Assembly: GCF_000754815.1 (NCBI RefSeq) | Contig: NZ_KN150747.1 | Coordinates: 317,209 to 381,208 of the forward strand | Length of the DNA: 64,000 bases | Direction: 5' to 3' | DNA from: Yersinia ruckeri ATCC 29473 | GTDB taxonomy: Bacteria; Pseudomonadota; Gammaproteobacteria; Enterobacterales; Enterobacteriaceae | Shown here: positions 1 through 8,857 of the stretch, one piece after another | Numbering within the stretch: position 1 is the first letter of the stretch | Layout: each line of letters opens with the position of its first letter | Program-made: the position numbers and the translations under genes | The notes under the pieces: model-generated | Database searches by the model: none | What the model was told of the DNA's origin: nothing | The model's input: only the letters and a program-made list of their open reading frames with translations

Positions 1-1
1 G

Positions 2-658
2 CGGCTGGTGGATGTGCATTGTGATGAAATTGATGATGAACAATCCCGTTTTATTGAAACCGTTGCCGCATTGGCTCACAAAGAAGGAATGGGCGGACGC
101 GTTACGGCCAGCCATACCACCGCGATGCATTGTTATAATGGCGCCTATACTTCTCGCTTATTCCGCTTACTGAAACTCTCTGGTATTAACTTTGTTGCTA
201 ATCCGCTGGTAAATATTCACCTACAGGGTCGCTTTGATACTTATCCTAAGCGCCGGGGAATTACGCGGGTGAAAGAGATGCTGGAATCAGGAATTAATGT
301 TTGCTTTGGTCATGATGACGTTTTCGATCCCTGGTATCCGTTGGGGACGGCCAATATGTTGCAAGTTCTGCATATGGGTCTACATATCTGCCAGTTAATG
401 GGATATGACCAAATTAATGACGGATTGGATTTGATTACCGTTAATAGTGCTAAGACTTTAAATTTGAATGGATATGGTTTGGTTGTTGGGCATCAGGCCA
501 ACCTGATTATTCTGCCGGCGGAGAATGGTTTCGAAGTAGTAAGGCGACAGGTGCCGGTGCGTTATTCCGTGCGCGGTGGGCAAATTATCGCGCAGACCAA
601 GCCTGCAGATAGCCGGATATATCTGGCTGATGAAGAGCGGATTGATTTTCGGCGTTAA
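2..658 (+). CDS. codA: cytosine deaminase, C-terminal part (gene cut by window edge)
   Basis: Amidohydrolase that converts cytosine to uracil plus ammonia in pyrimidine salvage. The frame is already open at base 2, so the N-terminal half lies outside the window; about 218 of roughly 427 residues are present. Visible metal and catalytic motifs are VDVHCDE (His and Glu), TASHTTAMH (His) and [10 protein letters not shown] (Asp). The sequence is close to Escherichia CodA along its whole length, including the [14 protein letters not shown] stretch. In enterobacteria codA normally follows the permease gene codB, which would lie just upstream. A hairpin terminator follows the stop codon and is shared with the convergent tsgA. 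Confidence 0.96.
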   Translation, partial: RLVDVHCDEIDDEQSRFIETVAALAHKEGMGGRVTASHTTAMHCYNGAYTSRLFRLLKLSGINFVANPLVNIHLQGRFDTYPKRRGITRVKEMLESGINVCFGHDDVFDPWYPLGTANMLQVLHMGLHICQLMGYDQINDGLDLITVNSAKTLNLNGYGLVVGHQANLIILPAENGFEVVRRQVPVRYSVRGGQIIAQTKPADSRIYLADEERIDFRR

Positions 659-665
659 AAATAAA

Positions 666-697
666 ATCGCCTTCCCGCCGTATTGGGGGAAGGCGAT
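666..697. terminator. bidirectional hairpin terminator between codA and tsgA
   Basis: A perfect 11-bp stem (ATCGCCTTCCC at 666-676 with its complement at 687-697) lies between the convergent codA and tsgA genes. On the minus strand the stem is followed by a short T run, which suits tsgA termination; on the plus strand the T run is missing. Confidence 0.75.
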
Positions 698-711
698 AAT
701 CACGACGTCAG

Positions 712-1896
712 TTAGCGAGTCACATGGCCGTGGCTGCGGTGTTTAGTAAAGAAGCCCAGAATCAGACACATCACGAACACCACCAGATACAAACCATTTG
801 CTGTCGCCAGCGCGGCGTGAACGCCTTTTTCTGCCACGATAGGGCCGGTTACCACGAAGGTCAGCATGGTGCCCACGGTACCGCAGGTCAGAATAAAGTT
901 AACCAGTTTCGGTGAGGAAACCTTGGTTTGTAGAGAGCCTAAGGTAATCAGCGTGGTGTAAATTGCGCTGGAAACAAAGCCCAAAGTCAGGATGTAGTAG
1001 CTCAGATACTGCGGATTATCTGATGTTACAAACAGGTACATTGCACCTGTAGCCAGCGCCGCCAGTACCGTAACGATATGTTGTAAATCAAAGAAGCGCA
1101 GAACACCGCTGAATACCCACATACCGATCATGTAAGAAATCCAGAAATTACTGACTAACTGGCCTGCTTGGCTAATGTCCATACCGAATGTTTTGGTCGC
1201 ATATTCAGGAACCCACTGAATAAAGCCCAATTGGCCCAAGATGTAGCACAATGCGGCGATTGCCAGGAACAACACGCCAATGCCCCACTTTTCTTTAGTC
1301 ACTGGCTTGCTATCCGTGCTGGCCTTGTGACCCAGCACTGGAAATTCGGAGCACAATGTCAGGACGAAAATGGCCAGATACAACAGACCAATACAGGCAT
1401 AAACCCAGTACCACTCAACGCTACGGGCTAATAGCATCGCAGCGACAACCGGGAAGATCATACCAGCCATACTGAAGAAAGAATCGGTAAACAGCAGGCG
1501 TGAACCACGCTGACGACCTTCATACATATGCGTCACCAGGAAGGTCCCGATGGACATGGTAATACCGCTGACAACCCCGAGGATAAACATACTCGCGGAG
1601 AATACCATCAGGTTATGCCCGACCATCAAGCCGACTATGGCAATCAGCATCAGAATAAAACCGAAGATAAGCTGACGCTTCAACGGGATGATTTCCATCA
1701 ACCAAGCGTTGAGGAAGATAGAGATCAAAATACCGGCGTTAAGAAAAGTAAAAGTATTACTCATGCTGGCAATAGGCAGATTGAAGTACTCTGCGATATT
1801 CCCCATTACCATCCCTGTGACGATAACTAACGCACCGGTGAGCGCGTAAGAAAAGTAGCTGATCCAGGTGAGCCGAATGCGATTGCTGTTGTTCAT
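712..1896 (-). CDS. tsgA: MFS transporter TsgA
   Basis: Inner-membrane protein of the major facilitator superfamily with about 12 hydrophobic segments over 394 residues; the Escherichia protein is 393. No transport substrate is established for TsgA. The start is the ATG at 1896, giving [19 protein letters not shown], which matches the family N terminus and has an AGGT ribosome site about 8 bases upstream; an upstream in-frame extension of 14 residues looks unused. In Escherichia tsgA sits next to ppiA. Here five kilobases of accessory genes separate them. Confidence 0.95.
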   Translation of the reverse strand: MNNSNRIRLTWISYFSYALTGALVIVTGMVMGNIAEYFNLPIASMSNTFTFLNAGILISIFLNAWLMEIIPLKRQLIFGFILMLIAIVGLMVGHNLMVFSASMFILGVVSGITMSIGTFLVTHMYEGRQRGSRLLFTDSFFSMAGMIFPVVAAMLLARSVEWYWVYACIGLLYLAIFVLTLCSEFPVLGHKASTDSKPVTKEKWGIGVLFLAIAALCYILGQLGFIQWVPEYATKTFGMDISQAGQLVSNFWISYMIGMWVFSGVLRFFDLQHIVTVLAALATGAMYLFVTSDNPQYLSYYILTLGFVSSAIYTTLITLGSLQTKVSSPKLVNFILTCGTVGTMLTFVVTGPIVAEKGVHAALATANGLYLVVFVMCLILGFFTKHRSHGHVTR

Positions 1897-2277
1897 AGAT
1901 AAGACCTGCGTGTCAGTAATAAGACGAATTAAGATCAAAACTGGCGTAGGGCTAAAACGGAACTAAACCTGTTTTCAGCACTAAGGCGGCGAATCCTAGC
2001 ACAGGCATAGTCCATTTTTGTGACCTATATCTGAATTTTGGTGCAATCCATGAAAATTATTAATGAAAAATGGCGAGGTATCACAAATAAAATGCATTAA
2101 TAACCGAACGGAAACCTTATTTTAAGTTAGCTTCCGTACTTATTATGGCTCGTTTCAGTACTATTTTTTGCGACGAGAAAACTCAGGGTTGGAATGCTCT
2201 GAGGCCATGATATTGAGATTTTTTCATCCAGATAAAGGGACTGCTCCGGTGAAAATAATAATAGCTTTAGGTTGTCA
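1897..2277. other. intergenic region between tsgA and the copper locus
   Basis: About 380 bases between divergent tsgA and the DUF2946 gene. It must hold both promoters, but I could not pick a convincing sigma-70 pair. A partial CRP-like match (TGTGA, 6 bases, TCTGA at 2019-2034) is too weak to call. No gene was seen. Confidence 0.5.
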
Positions 2278-2733
2278 GTGCGGTTGATTCACCGGCGTTA
2301 TCAAAGACAGCGATTATCTGCCTGGTTGGGTATGTTCGCGATATTAATGCTATTTATCGCACCAGTGATTTCCACCTCGCTGGAGAATGCGCGCGGGCCA
2401 GATCTATCCACATTGATAATGGATACTGGCACTGAAAGTATGCCGGTTGCACACACCCATGGTGATATCACCCATTCATCGGTGAAGTCATCAGTGAATC
2501 ACGCCGGTAATCTGCCGATGATGAACCATGCGGCTTGTGACTATTGCCAGCTCTTGGTTCATCTCCCATTACTGAATACCGCAGAAAATGCCGATGTTCG
2601 CATCACTACGCGATTAGCCGTGGTGGTGGCTGTTTTATTTCTTTCCTCGCCAATAATGGCCAAAGATATTTATTCTGAATTACAGCCCCGCGCCCCCCCC
2701 CTGCGTTTTATTTCTGAAAACAAAAAAAGATAA
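2278..2733 (+). CDS. DUF2946 family protein, probable copper-linked membrane protein
   Basis: Small protein (about 151 residues) with an N-terminal hydrophobic segment (AWLGMFAILMLFIAPVI), a middle rich in His and Met, an HAACDYC motif (His-x-x-Cys-x-x-Cys) typical of DUF2946, and a second hydrophobic segment (LAVVVAVLFL) near the C terminus. DUF2946 genes often sit next to copper transport genes; this one ends 61 bases before a TonB-dependent copper receptor on the same strand, so the two are probably co-transcribed. Its molecular role is not established. I chose the GTG at 2278 because AGG at 2269-2271 is well spaced for it; a TTG at 2272 is also possible. Confidence 0.75.
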   Translation: MRLIHRRYQRQRLSAWLGMFAILMLFIAPVISTSLENARGPDLSTLIMDTGTESMPVAHTHGDITHSSVKSSVNHAGNLPMMNHAACDYCQLLVHLPLLNTAENADVRITTRLAVVVAVLFLSSPIMAKDIYSELQPRAPPLRFISENKKR

Positions 2734-2794
2734 CCATAAATATGATGTGGATAAGTATCACATCGGACGGACTTATATCGTTCCAGGAATAACA

Positions 2795-4807
2795 ATGTCT
2801 AACAAATATAACACCTGCAAAAAAACAAAACTGGCCTACGCGGTGGCTTCTGCTTGCTCTTTATTTGCTCTCGGTAGCCTGTATGTTTCTGCAGCTCATC
2901 ACCAACAGGGTGATGCACCAACGAAACTGAATGATGCGGACGTTATCACCGTGACTGCACCCGCACATTCACCGCTCACACTAACGACCTCGCCTAAAAC
3001 GCCACGTCAACCCGTACCTGCCAGCGATGGTGCTGATTATCTGAAAACCATTCCCGGTTTTTCCCAGATACGTAATGGTGGCACTAATGGTGATGTGGTT
3101 TTTCGTGGGATGTTTGGTTCACGACTGAAAATTCTGACTGATGGTGCAGAAATTCTCGGTACCTGTGGCTCCCGCATGGATGCGCCGACCTCCTACATTT
3201 CGCCGGAAACCTTTGATGTGCTGACGGTGGTAAAAGGCCCGCAGTCGGTATTGTGGGGATCAGGCGCATCCGCCGGAACCATTTTGTTCGAGCGTGAGCA
3301 TCCACACTTTACCGAAACCGGTGTGGCTGGAAATGGCAGCCTGTTGGTTGGCTCCAATGGTCGCTGGGATAAGAATATTGATATCAGCTTGGGTGGTGAG
3401 CAGGGTTATGTCCGAGTGATGGGGAATCAATCTCAAGCGGGGGATTATAAAGACGGTAATGGCGCGCGTGTGCCATCAAAATGGAGTAAATGGAATACTG
3501 ATGTCGCGGTAGGCTGGACGCCTAATACCGATACGTTACTGGAAGTGACTGCGGGGAAAGGCGACGGTGAAGCCCGCTATGCGACCCGTGGTATGGATGG
3601 TTCGCAGTTCAAGCGTGACAGCTTGGGTATGCGTTTTGAACAAAGCAATATCGGTGACGTTCTCGATAAGATCGAAGCCAAAATGTACTACAGCTATGTT
3701 AACCACATTATGGATAACAGCACGCTACGTACACCGCCACATATGGCAATGTCTGGTAATCCGGATCGCCGTACCATCGGCGCTCGTATGATGGGTACTT
3801 GGCTATGGCAAGATGTGAAAATGGAACTCGGTGGCGATTGGCAAACGGATACCCACCGGAAAAACAATAAAACTCACTGGAGTAAAAATGCCAGCTTTAC
3901 CCACTACGGCCTATTCGGTGAGTTAGGCTGGGATTTGGATGAACAGAACAAACTGATTACCGGTGCGCGCCTCGATCACCACTCGGTGATCAACTACCGA
4001 CGAGCGGATCAACCCGAACGCCTAGCCACGTTGCCTGCTGGCTTTATGCGTCTTGAGCACCATGTAGCGGACATGCCGCTGATGTTCTACGCAGGCGTCG
4101 GTCATACCGAGCGTTTCCCCGATTTCTGGGAGCTATTTTCTCCGACCTTCGGGCCTAACGGTACCACCAGCGCTTTTGATGGGGTAAAAAGTGAGAAAAC
4201 TACTCAGTTGGATATCGGCGGGCAGTATAACGGCCAGCAATTCAGCGCTTGGGTTTCGGGTTATGCCGGACGAGTGAATGATTTCATCCTGTTTAAATAT
4301 GATCCGAAGGATCTGCGTAAAAGTCAGGCTGATAATATCAACGCCACTATCATGGGCGGCGAAGCGGGTATCGCTTACGGGTTCAACGATAATTGGAAAA
4401 CCGATGCCAGCCTGGCGTATGCCCGTGGGCAAAATACCAGCGATAACCGACCTCTACCGCAAATTTCGCCTCTTGAAGCCCGTTTAGGTCTGACTTACGA
4501 AAGTGGTGGCTGGAGCAGCACCGCTTTGTGGCGCTTGGTCAGTAGCCAACAACGAGTAGCGATCAATGAAGGTAATGTGGTTGGCAAGGACTTTGCCAGC
4601 AGCGCAGGGTTCGGTGTTTTATCCGCGAACGTGGCCTATAAATTCAATGAACAGGTCAAAGTCAGTTCGGGGATTGATAACCTACTCAACAAGGATTACA
4701 GCGAGCACCTTAATCTGGCTGGTAACAGTGGTTTCGGCTATTCGTCCAATACGCCGGTGAATGAGCCGGGCAGAACAATTTGGGCGAAATTAAACGTCAC
4801 CTTCTGA
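2795..4807 (+). CDS. TonB-dependent outer-membrane copper receptor, OprC/NosA type
   Basis: Outer-membrane beta-barrel receptor of 670 residues that should take up copper with energy from TonB. The first ~34 residues are a signal peptide. The plug domain follows (ADYLKTIPGFSQIRNGGTNG, then VVKGPQSVLWG), and the chain ends in a strand closing in Phe (KLNVTF), as barrels do. In the plug, LGTCGSRMDAP gives Cys124-x-x-x-Met128, the CxxxM copper-binding pair described for Pseudomonas OprC; a His/Met patch (PPHMAMS) near residue 310 could supply further ligands. The ATG at 2795 has AGGA 6 bases upstream; an earlier in-frame ATG at 2747 would add 16 residues before the signal peptide and is less likely. 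Confidence 0.9.
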   Translation: MSNKYNTCKKTKLAYAVASACSLFALGSLYVSAAHHQQGDAPTKLNDADVITVTAPAHSPLTLTTSPKTPRQPVPASDGADYLKTIPGFSQIRNGGTNGDVVFRGMFGSRLKILTDGAEILGTCGSRMDAPTSYISPETFDVLTVVKGPQSVLWGSGASAGTILFEREHPHFTETGVAGNGSLLVGSNGRWDKNIDISLGGEQGYVRVMGNQSQAGDYKDGNGARVPSKWSKWNTDVAVGWTPNTDTLLEVTAGKGDGEARYATRGMDGSQFKRDSLGMRFEQSNIGDVLDKIEAKMYYSYVNHIMDNSTLRTPPHMAMSGNPDRRTIGARMMGTWLWQDVKMELGGDWQTDTHRKNNKTHWSKNASFTHYGLFGELGWDLDEQNKLITGARLDHHSVINYRRADQPERLATLPAGFMRLEHHVADMPLMFYAGVGHTERFPDFWELFSPTFGPNGTTSAFDGVKSEKTTQLDIGGQYNGQQFSAWVSGYAGRVNDFILFKYDPKDLRKSQADNINATIMGGEAGIAYGFNDNWKTDASLAYARGQNTSDNRPLPQISPLEARLGLTYESGGWSSTALWRLVSSQQRVAINEGNVVGKDFASSAGFGVLSANVAYKFNEQVKVSSGIDNLLNKDYSEHLNLAGNSGFGYSSNTPVNEPGRTIWAKLNVTF

Positions 4808-4824
4808 TTCTGGTCATTTACGTG

Positions 4825-5844
4825 CTAAACAGGGGCGTGGCAGGTTGAAATCTGCGACGCCTTATTTTCTTGGGGTGGTAATACGGATTCACGCATTATC
4901 ACCGTTGGCACAAAGCTGACGGCTGGCGTTTGCGGATGGATCAGCAGGCGGGTGGCAAATTGTGCCATTTCGACGATAGGGAAATGCAGGCTGGTCAGTG
5001 CTGGTGAGACAAAAGGCGCGCGCTCGCCACTGTCGTAGCAAATCAGTGAAATATCTTGTGGCACCTGCAATCGATGTTTGTTGATAGCCAATAGTGCGCC
5101 AATCGCCATCTCTTCATTACAACAGTAAATCGCCGTGGGCCTTACAGATTGTCTGAGTATCTCATCTGCCCGCAGGTAACCACTTTCCAGATCATAAACG
5201 CCGCTCAGGCAAGCGACCGGTGTTAAATTCGCCCCAGCCATGGCATCAAGAAAACCTTGTAAACGTACCCGACGGGATGGCCGATCGGCAGTACCGCTGA
5301 TGCAGGCAATACGCTGGTGGCCAGCATCAATCAGCACCTGAGTGGCAATTTGGCTGGCACGTCGGTGATCGAAAGCGACGCAGCGGTTTTCCAAACCGGG
5401 CACCAGCCTATCCAACAACACGAAGGAGCGATGACTCGCCGCCAACTGTCTGAGTCGTTCATCGCTGAGAAAACGTACGTGCAGAATCAATCCATCACAG
5501 CGTAAATTGAATAGCCGCTGGATGGCCTGCCATTCTTTATCGGCATTGTCACGCCCTTGGGTAACCAACAATTGCTTACCGTGCGATTCCGCTTCGGTTT
5601 GCACAAAATCCATCAGCGCACCGAAAAAACCGCCGCGATAAGAGGTAGTGACCAAACCGAGGGTATTACTGTGGCTGGAGGCCAATGCACGAGCCGCCGG
5701 ATTGGGCGTATAACCCAAAACTGCCACCGCTTGCTCGACTTTCTCACGCGTTTGGGGTTTCACGTTAGTATCACCGTTGACCACGCGGGAAACCGTAGCA
5801 CGGGATACCCCGGCTAATACCGCGACGTCTTCCAGTGTAACCAT
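4825..5844 (-). CDS. LacI-family transcriptional regulator of the beta-glucoside locus
   Basis: A 339-residue repressor: N-terminal helix-turn-helix (TLEDVAVLAGVSRATVSRVV) and hinge, then a periplasmic-binding-protein-like sugar sensor. The family binds palindromes with a central CG, and such a palindrome is present at 7596-7615 ahead of the PTS remnants. It is the last gene of a minus-strand run (PTS remnants, GH4 glucosidase, regulator), 77 bases after the glucosidase stop. The start at 5844 has GGAG 6 bases upstream. The likely inducer is a phosphorylated or free beta-glucoside, inferred from the neighbour only. It resembles AscG/GalR-type proteins but I cannot assign a named orthologue. 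Confidence 0.88.
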   Translation of the reverse strand: MVTLEDVAVLAGVSRATVSRVVNGDTNVKPQTREKVEQAVAVLGYTPNPAARALASSHSNTLGLVTTSYRGGFFGALMDFVQTEAESHGKQLLVTQGRDNADKEWQAIQRLFNLRCDGLILHVRFLSDERLRQLAASHRSFVLLDRLVPGLENRCVAFDHRRASQIATQVLIDAGHQRIACISGTADRPSRRVRLQGFLDAMAGANLTPVACLSGVYDLESGYLRADEILRQSVRPTAIYCCNEEMAIGALLAINKHRLQVPQDISLICYDSGERAPFVSPALTSLHFPIVEMAQFATRLLIHPQTPAVSFVPTVIMRESVLPPQENKASQISTCHAPV

Positions 5845-5921
5845 GTGTTGCTCCTATTTTCTGACAGTCAGCCGCCAGAGTATAAGCACGGCTGACGGAG
5901 TGGGTATAAGCACCAAAAATA

Positions 5922-7229
5922 TCATTTAAATTGAGGTAGATAAGGTTTGTTGACCTCCAATACCTCGTTTAATAAGGGTTGAGCGATGCTGGCATTCGCG
6001 ACCAGTGGATTGGTCACCAGAGCCAATAAGGCACTGTTACGATCGCCATGTACTGCTGCCTCAATAGTTAAGCGCTCATAGGCTTTTACCTGTTGAGTCA
6101 ATCCATGCATGGATTCGGGCAATGTACCGAATGTCAGTGGATGGGCACCTTTCGCATCAACAATACAGTTAGTTTCTACCACAGCATCGTCCGGTAAACC
6201 GCGAATTGCCCCACGGTTTGCTGTATTCACTACTAATTGCGTACCGAGGTTATTATAAATCGCACGAATTAGCTCTAGGGCAACCTCTGAATAAAAGGAG
6301 CCGCCGCGAAAGCTCAGTTGCTCTGGTTTGGTATCCAGAGCAGGGTCGGCATACAGTTCAAACAGTTCTTTTTCGACCTGCATCACCTGTTCAGCGCGGG
6401 TGCCACGTTCTTTTGCCGCTTCCACCTCTTCGGCCAGCATGTCTTGAGTCTGATAGAAATAACGGTGATATGGGCAGGGAATCGCACCCATTGCGCGTAA
6501 GAACTCAGGAGGCCAAGGTGCTTCCTTGATATTGTTCATGGTGAGAGATGCGCCATCACACAGCATTTTTAGTACATCGGCGGTAACGTCTTTACCTCGC
6601 TGTAATACTTCATGTACCCAAACCATGTGATTCAGCCCGGCAAAGCGCAATTGAATATCTTCATAAGGCGTGTGCAGCAGGTTGGCGATCATGTGGTGCA
6701 TACTGATTGGGACATTACACAGACCAATGATTTTGGCTTTGGTATAACGGGACACCGCTTCGGTTACGATACCGGCTGGATTGGTAAAGTTGATGATCCA
6801 GGCCTCGGGGGCTAAACGCTCTACCCGTCTGGCGATATCCAGCATCACGGGAATGGTACGTAGCGCTTTGGCAAAGCCGCCAACGCCAGTGGTTTCTTGG
6901 CCGATCAGATGGTATTTCAATCCCAAACGTTCATCGGCGGCACGGGCAGGTAACTGGCCGACGCGGAACTGGGTCAGCACAAATTGGGCATCGCGAATGG
7001 CGTCATCCAGTGAGAAATGCAGGCTAACCTTAACCTGTTCCAATCCGTGGCGTGCCAGCATGCGTTGAGTCAGGGCGGCGATAGTTTCAACTTTCTGCCG
7101 ACCGGGTTCAACATCGACCAGAGCCAGTTCGGTGATGGGTAATTCATTGATACGCTGAATTAAACCGTCAACCAGTTCCGGGGTGTAACTACTACCGCCG
7201 CCAATAATAGCGATTTTAAATGGTTTCAC
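5922..7229 (-). CDS. glycoside hydrolase family 4, 6-phospho-beta-glucosidase (CelF/LicH type)
   Basis: NAD- and Mn-dependent enzyme of 435 residues that hydrolyses 6-phospho-beta-glucosides delivered by a PTS. The N-terminal Rossmann motif is IAIIGGGSSYTPELV; NFTNPAG, the CNVP segment with Cys171, and LNHMVW with His201 are the GH4 metal and active-site motifs. Choice of beta over alpha specificity rests on resemblance to CelF/LicH and is inference. The start codon is GTG at 7229, with GGAG just upstream lying over the end of the IIA remnant. The gene looks intact, although the PTS that would supply its substrate is destroyed, so it may depend on another PTS or be on the way to loss. Confidence 0.92.
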   Translation of the reverse strand: MKPFKIAIIGGGSSYTPELVDGLIQRINELPITELALVDVEPGRQKVETIAALTQRMLARHGLEQVKVSLHFSLDDAIRDAQFVLTQFRVGQLPARAADERLGLKYHLIGQETTGVGGFAKALRTIPVMLDIARRVERLAPEAWIINFTNPAGIVTEAVSRYTKAKIIGLCNVPISMHHMIANLLHTPYEDIQLRFAGLNHMVWVHEVLQRGKDVTADVLKMLCDGASLTMNNIKEAPWPPEFLRAMGAIPCPYHRYFYQTQDMLAEEVEAAKERGTRAEQVMQVEKELFELYADPALDTKPEQLSFRGGSFYSEVALELIRAIYNNLGTQLVVNTANRGAIRGLPDDAVVETNCIVDAKGAHPLTFGTLPESMHGLTQQVKAYERLTIEAAVHGDRNSALLALVTNPLVANASIAQPLLNEVLEVNKPYLPQFK

Positions 7230-7230
7230 T

Positions 7231-7469
7231 CTAGGTCTCCAAACGGCGTTGATGCCGGTAAATTTCGATCATCTCAGTGGCTAAGCTCAGGATCACCGTA
7301 GCGTTGATTAGGTGAGCCGGTACGTGAATGGTGATAAGGGGCATGAGCCGTTTTCCGCAGCCTTCGCCATGCCAATCAGCCGGGTTGAAATCTGACTTGC
7401 CTGTTTGGCAGAAGCCAATAATTTGGTCATATCCGGCCTAGCGGTGCCGGACGTGGCTTGGTGGCTGGT
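7231..7469 (-). pseudogene. remnant of PTS lactose/cellobiose-type IIA component
   Basis: Reading the minus strand gives ITIHVPAHLINATVILSL then ATEMIEIYRHQRRLET and a stop one base before the GH4 start codon; this parallels the C-terminal helix of cellobiose IIA proteins (HAQDHLM, then a helix ending the protein). Upstream, in another frame, TKLLASAKQASQISTRLIG parallels the preceding helix (family pattern ending QTQLI). A frameshift near 7335-7350 separates the two pieces, and a stop at 7470-7472 plus missing N-terminal sequence show the gene is dead. Assignment is by eye from family patterns. Confidence 0.65.
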
Positions 7470-7492
7470 TCATTCGTGGCGACCATTCGTAT

Positions 7493-7546
7493 TTATTCTT
7501 TGAATAGGCTGGTGGATATTCCTGCGATATCTAGCAGCGCAACGAT
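7493..7546 (-). pseudogene. remnant of PTS cellobiose-type IIB N terminus
   Basis: The minus strand reads IVALLDIAGISTSLFKE then stop. Cellobiose IIB proteins begin with a strand and P-loop of the form LLCxAGxSTSLL; the active-site Cys is replaced by Asp here. Only 17 codons remain and they abut the IIA scrap, so the rest of IIB, the whole IIC permease gene and the start of IIA have been deleted. The order IIB, (IIC lost), IIA, hydrolase fits a cel-type operon. The match is short, so confidence is moderate. Confidence 0.5.
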
Positions 7547-7595
7547 TTACAGTAGTGCTTTCAACCCTGTTATCTGTCTATGGTGGATAAAATAA

Positions 7596-7615
7596 AAATG
7601 AGAGCGCTCTCATTT
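7596..7615. promoter_or_regulatory. perfect palindromic operator, LacI-family type
   Basis: A 20-bp perfect palindrome with core TGAGAGCGCTCTCA lies 50 bases upstream of the IIB scrap, where the operon promoter should be. The form closely resembles the CelR/CebR-type box (TGGGAGCGCTCCCA) bound by LacI-family regulators of cellulose-sugar genes, and a LacI-family gene closes this locus. Binding by that regulator is inference. Confidence 0.75.
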
Positions 7616-7898
7616 GCGTATAGAGTAACAATTAACCAAAATCAAAATGCGAGGGCGATCGCAAAAACAGGGAATGGGAGCAGAATGGGTTGGCAAGGCG
7701 TGATCTCACCTGCAAAACTATTGACTTAAATGGGACTAAATTGCGGTTTATTTCGGTTTTTAAGAGAAATGACTCGTTTTTTATCAGAGCGGTCTACTTT
7801 GTTAAGTAAATATTGGTAAATCGGTAGCGTTGAGGGGAGCAGCTCTTTAGAATCAAGGCGCTTTTCCGTTGTTTGTATCCAAGAGAAAGGAACCGTTA
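7616..7898. other. intergenic region upstream of ppiA
   Basis: About 280 bases with no open frame I can defend. It should carry the divergent promoters for the decayed sugar operon and for ppiA. No convincing -35/-10 pair or repeat was found beyond the operator already listed. Confidence 0.4.
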
Positions 7899-8468
7899 AT
7901 GTTTAAACGTATTTTAGTGACCTTCGCTACGCTGATTTCCCTGACTGCTATGGCTCCAGCCGTTTATGCAGCCGCAGCCCCCCACGTATTGCTGACCACA
8001 TCCGCAGGGAATATTGAATTAGCGCTCGACAACCAGAAGGCACCGGTTTCGACCCAGAATTTTATTAACTATGTTAACAATGGGTATTACAACAATACGG
8101 TTTTCCACCGTGTGATTCCAGGGTTCATGGTTCAGGGCGGCGGTTTTACCGCTGATTTGCAGCAAAAAGCGACTAATGCCTCAATCAAGAACGAAGCTGA
8201 TAATGGCTTACGTAACCTGCGCGGGACTATCTCGATGGCGCGCACTGCGGATAAAGACAGTGCAACCAGCCAGTTTTTCCTCAATGTAGCAGATAATGCT
8301 TTCCTCGATCATGGTCAACGTGATTTCGGCTATGCCGTATTTGGTAAAGTCGTAAAAGGTATGGATGTGGTTGATAAAATATCTCAGGTGCAAACACAAA
8401 ATATCGGGCCGTATCAAAACGTACCCGTTAAACCTATCACTATTTTGTCGGCAAAAGTTTTACCTTAA
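7899..8468 (+). CDS. ppiA: periplasmic peptidyl-prolyl cis-trans isomerase A (cyclophilin)
   Basis: Cyclophilin-type proline isomerase of 189 residues that speeds folding of exported proteins in the periplasm. The first 24 or so residues form a signal peptide ending VYA-AAAP. The cyclophilin core is clear: [29 protein letters not shown], then [17 protein letters not shown] with the conserved SQFFIN-like stretch. The ATG at 7899 gives MFKRILVTF and has AAGGA about 8 bases upstream; the in-frame extension to 7869 would disrupt the signal peptide. Confidence 0.96.
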   Translation: MFKRILVTFATLISLTAMAPAVYAAAAPHVLLTTSAGNIELALDNQKAPVSTQNFINYVNNGYYNNTVFHRVIPGFMVQGGGFTADLQQKATNASIKNEADNGLRNLRGTISMARTADKDSATSQFFLNVADNAFLDHGQRDFGYAVFGKVVKGMDVVDKISQVQTQNIGPYQNVPVKPITILSAKVLP

Positions 8469-8539
8469 TTGACGAACATCCGTCTTTGTAATAAGCAGAG
8501 ACGGAATCTTCGACCGGCATTATTTTAATTTCCTCTCCG

Positions 8540-8775
8540 CTATCTGTATTTCCGAGTATGTTGTGTTATCGCGTCGCGGGTGGCTCCCTCATTTTTCTGG
8601 CACCTTTGATGTATATTAATCTGACTGGGGCTGGGGTAACGTTGGCAGGAATGGTATCCATATACCGTCCGCGAAATGGCCTGCGGGATGACATTGTGCA
8701 AATTGCAGCTAAAAGTATGGTGCGAGAGTAAGGGCGATAAATGCGCTACAGCATATTGATTTTTATCATCGTCGC
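8540..8775 (+). pseudogene. possible degenerate fic remnant
   Basis: Escherichia has yhfG and fic between ppiA and pabA. Here the 389-base gap has no intact gene, but shifting frames give FFWHL and then SDWGWGNVGRN, which recall the last part of the Fic fold (RIFFEHL, then WGNVGRNEW). One plus-strand frame from an ATG near 8560 also stays open for 56 codons (ends KSMVRE) without recognisable features. The fic reading is a guess from position and short patterns; the flanking bases 8469-8539 and 8776-8857 show nothing. Confidence 0.3.
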
Positions 8776-8857
8776 GCACAAATACTGACGCAAACTCATC
8801 AATAAATAACTTGAAAATCAGTAAGATGGCAGGGTCATGATTTAGATTGGATTGAAA

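Noticed and set aside
2019..2034. Possible CRP site upstream of the copper locus
   Set aside because: The second half-site is TCTGA rather than TCACA and the position relative to a promoter is unknown.
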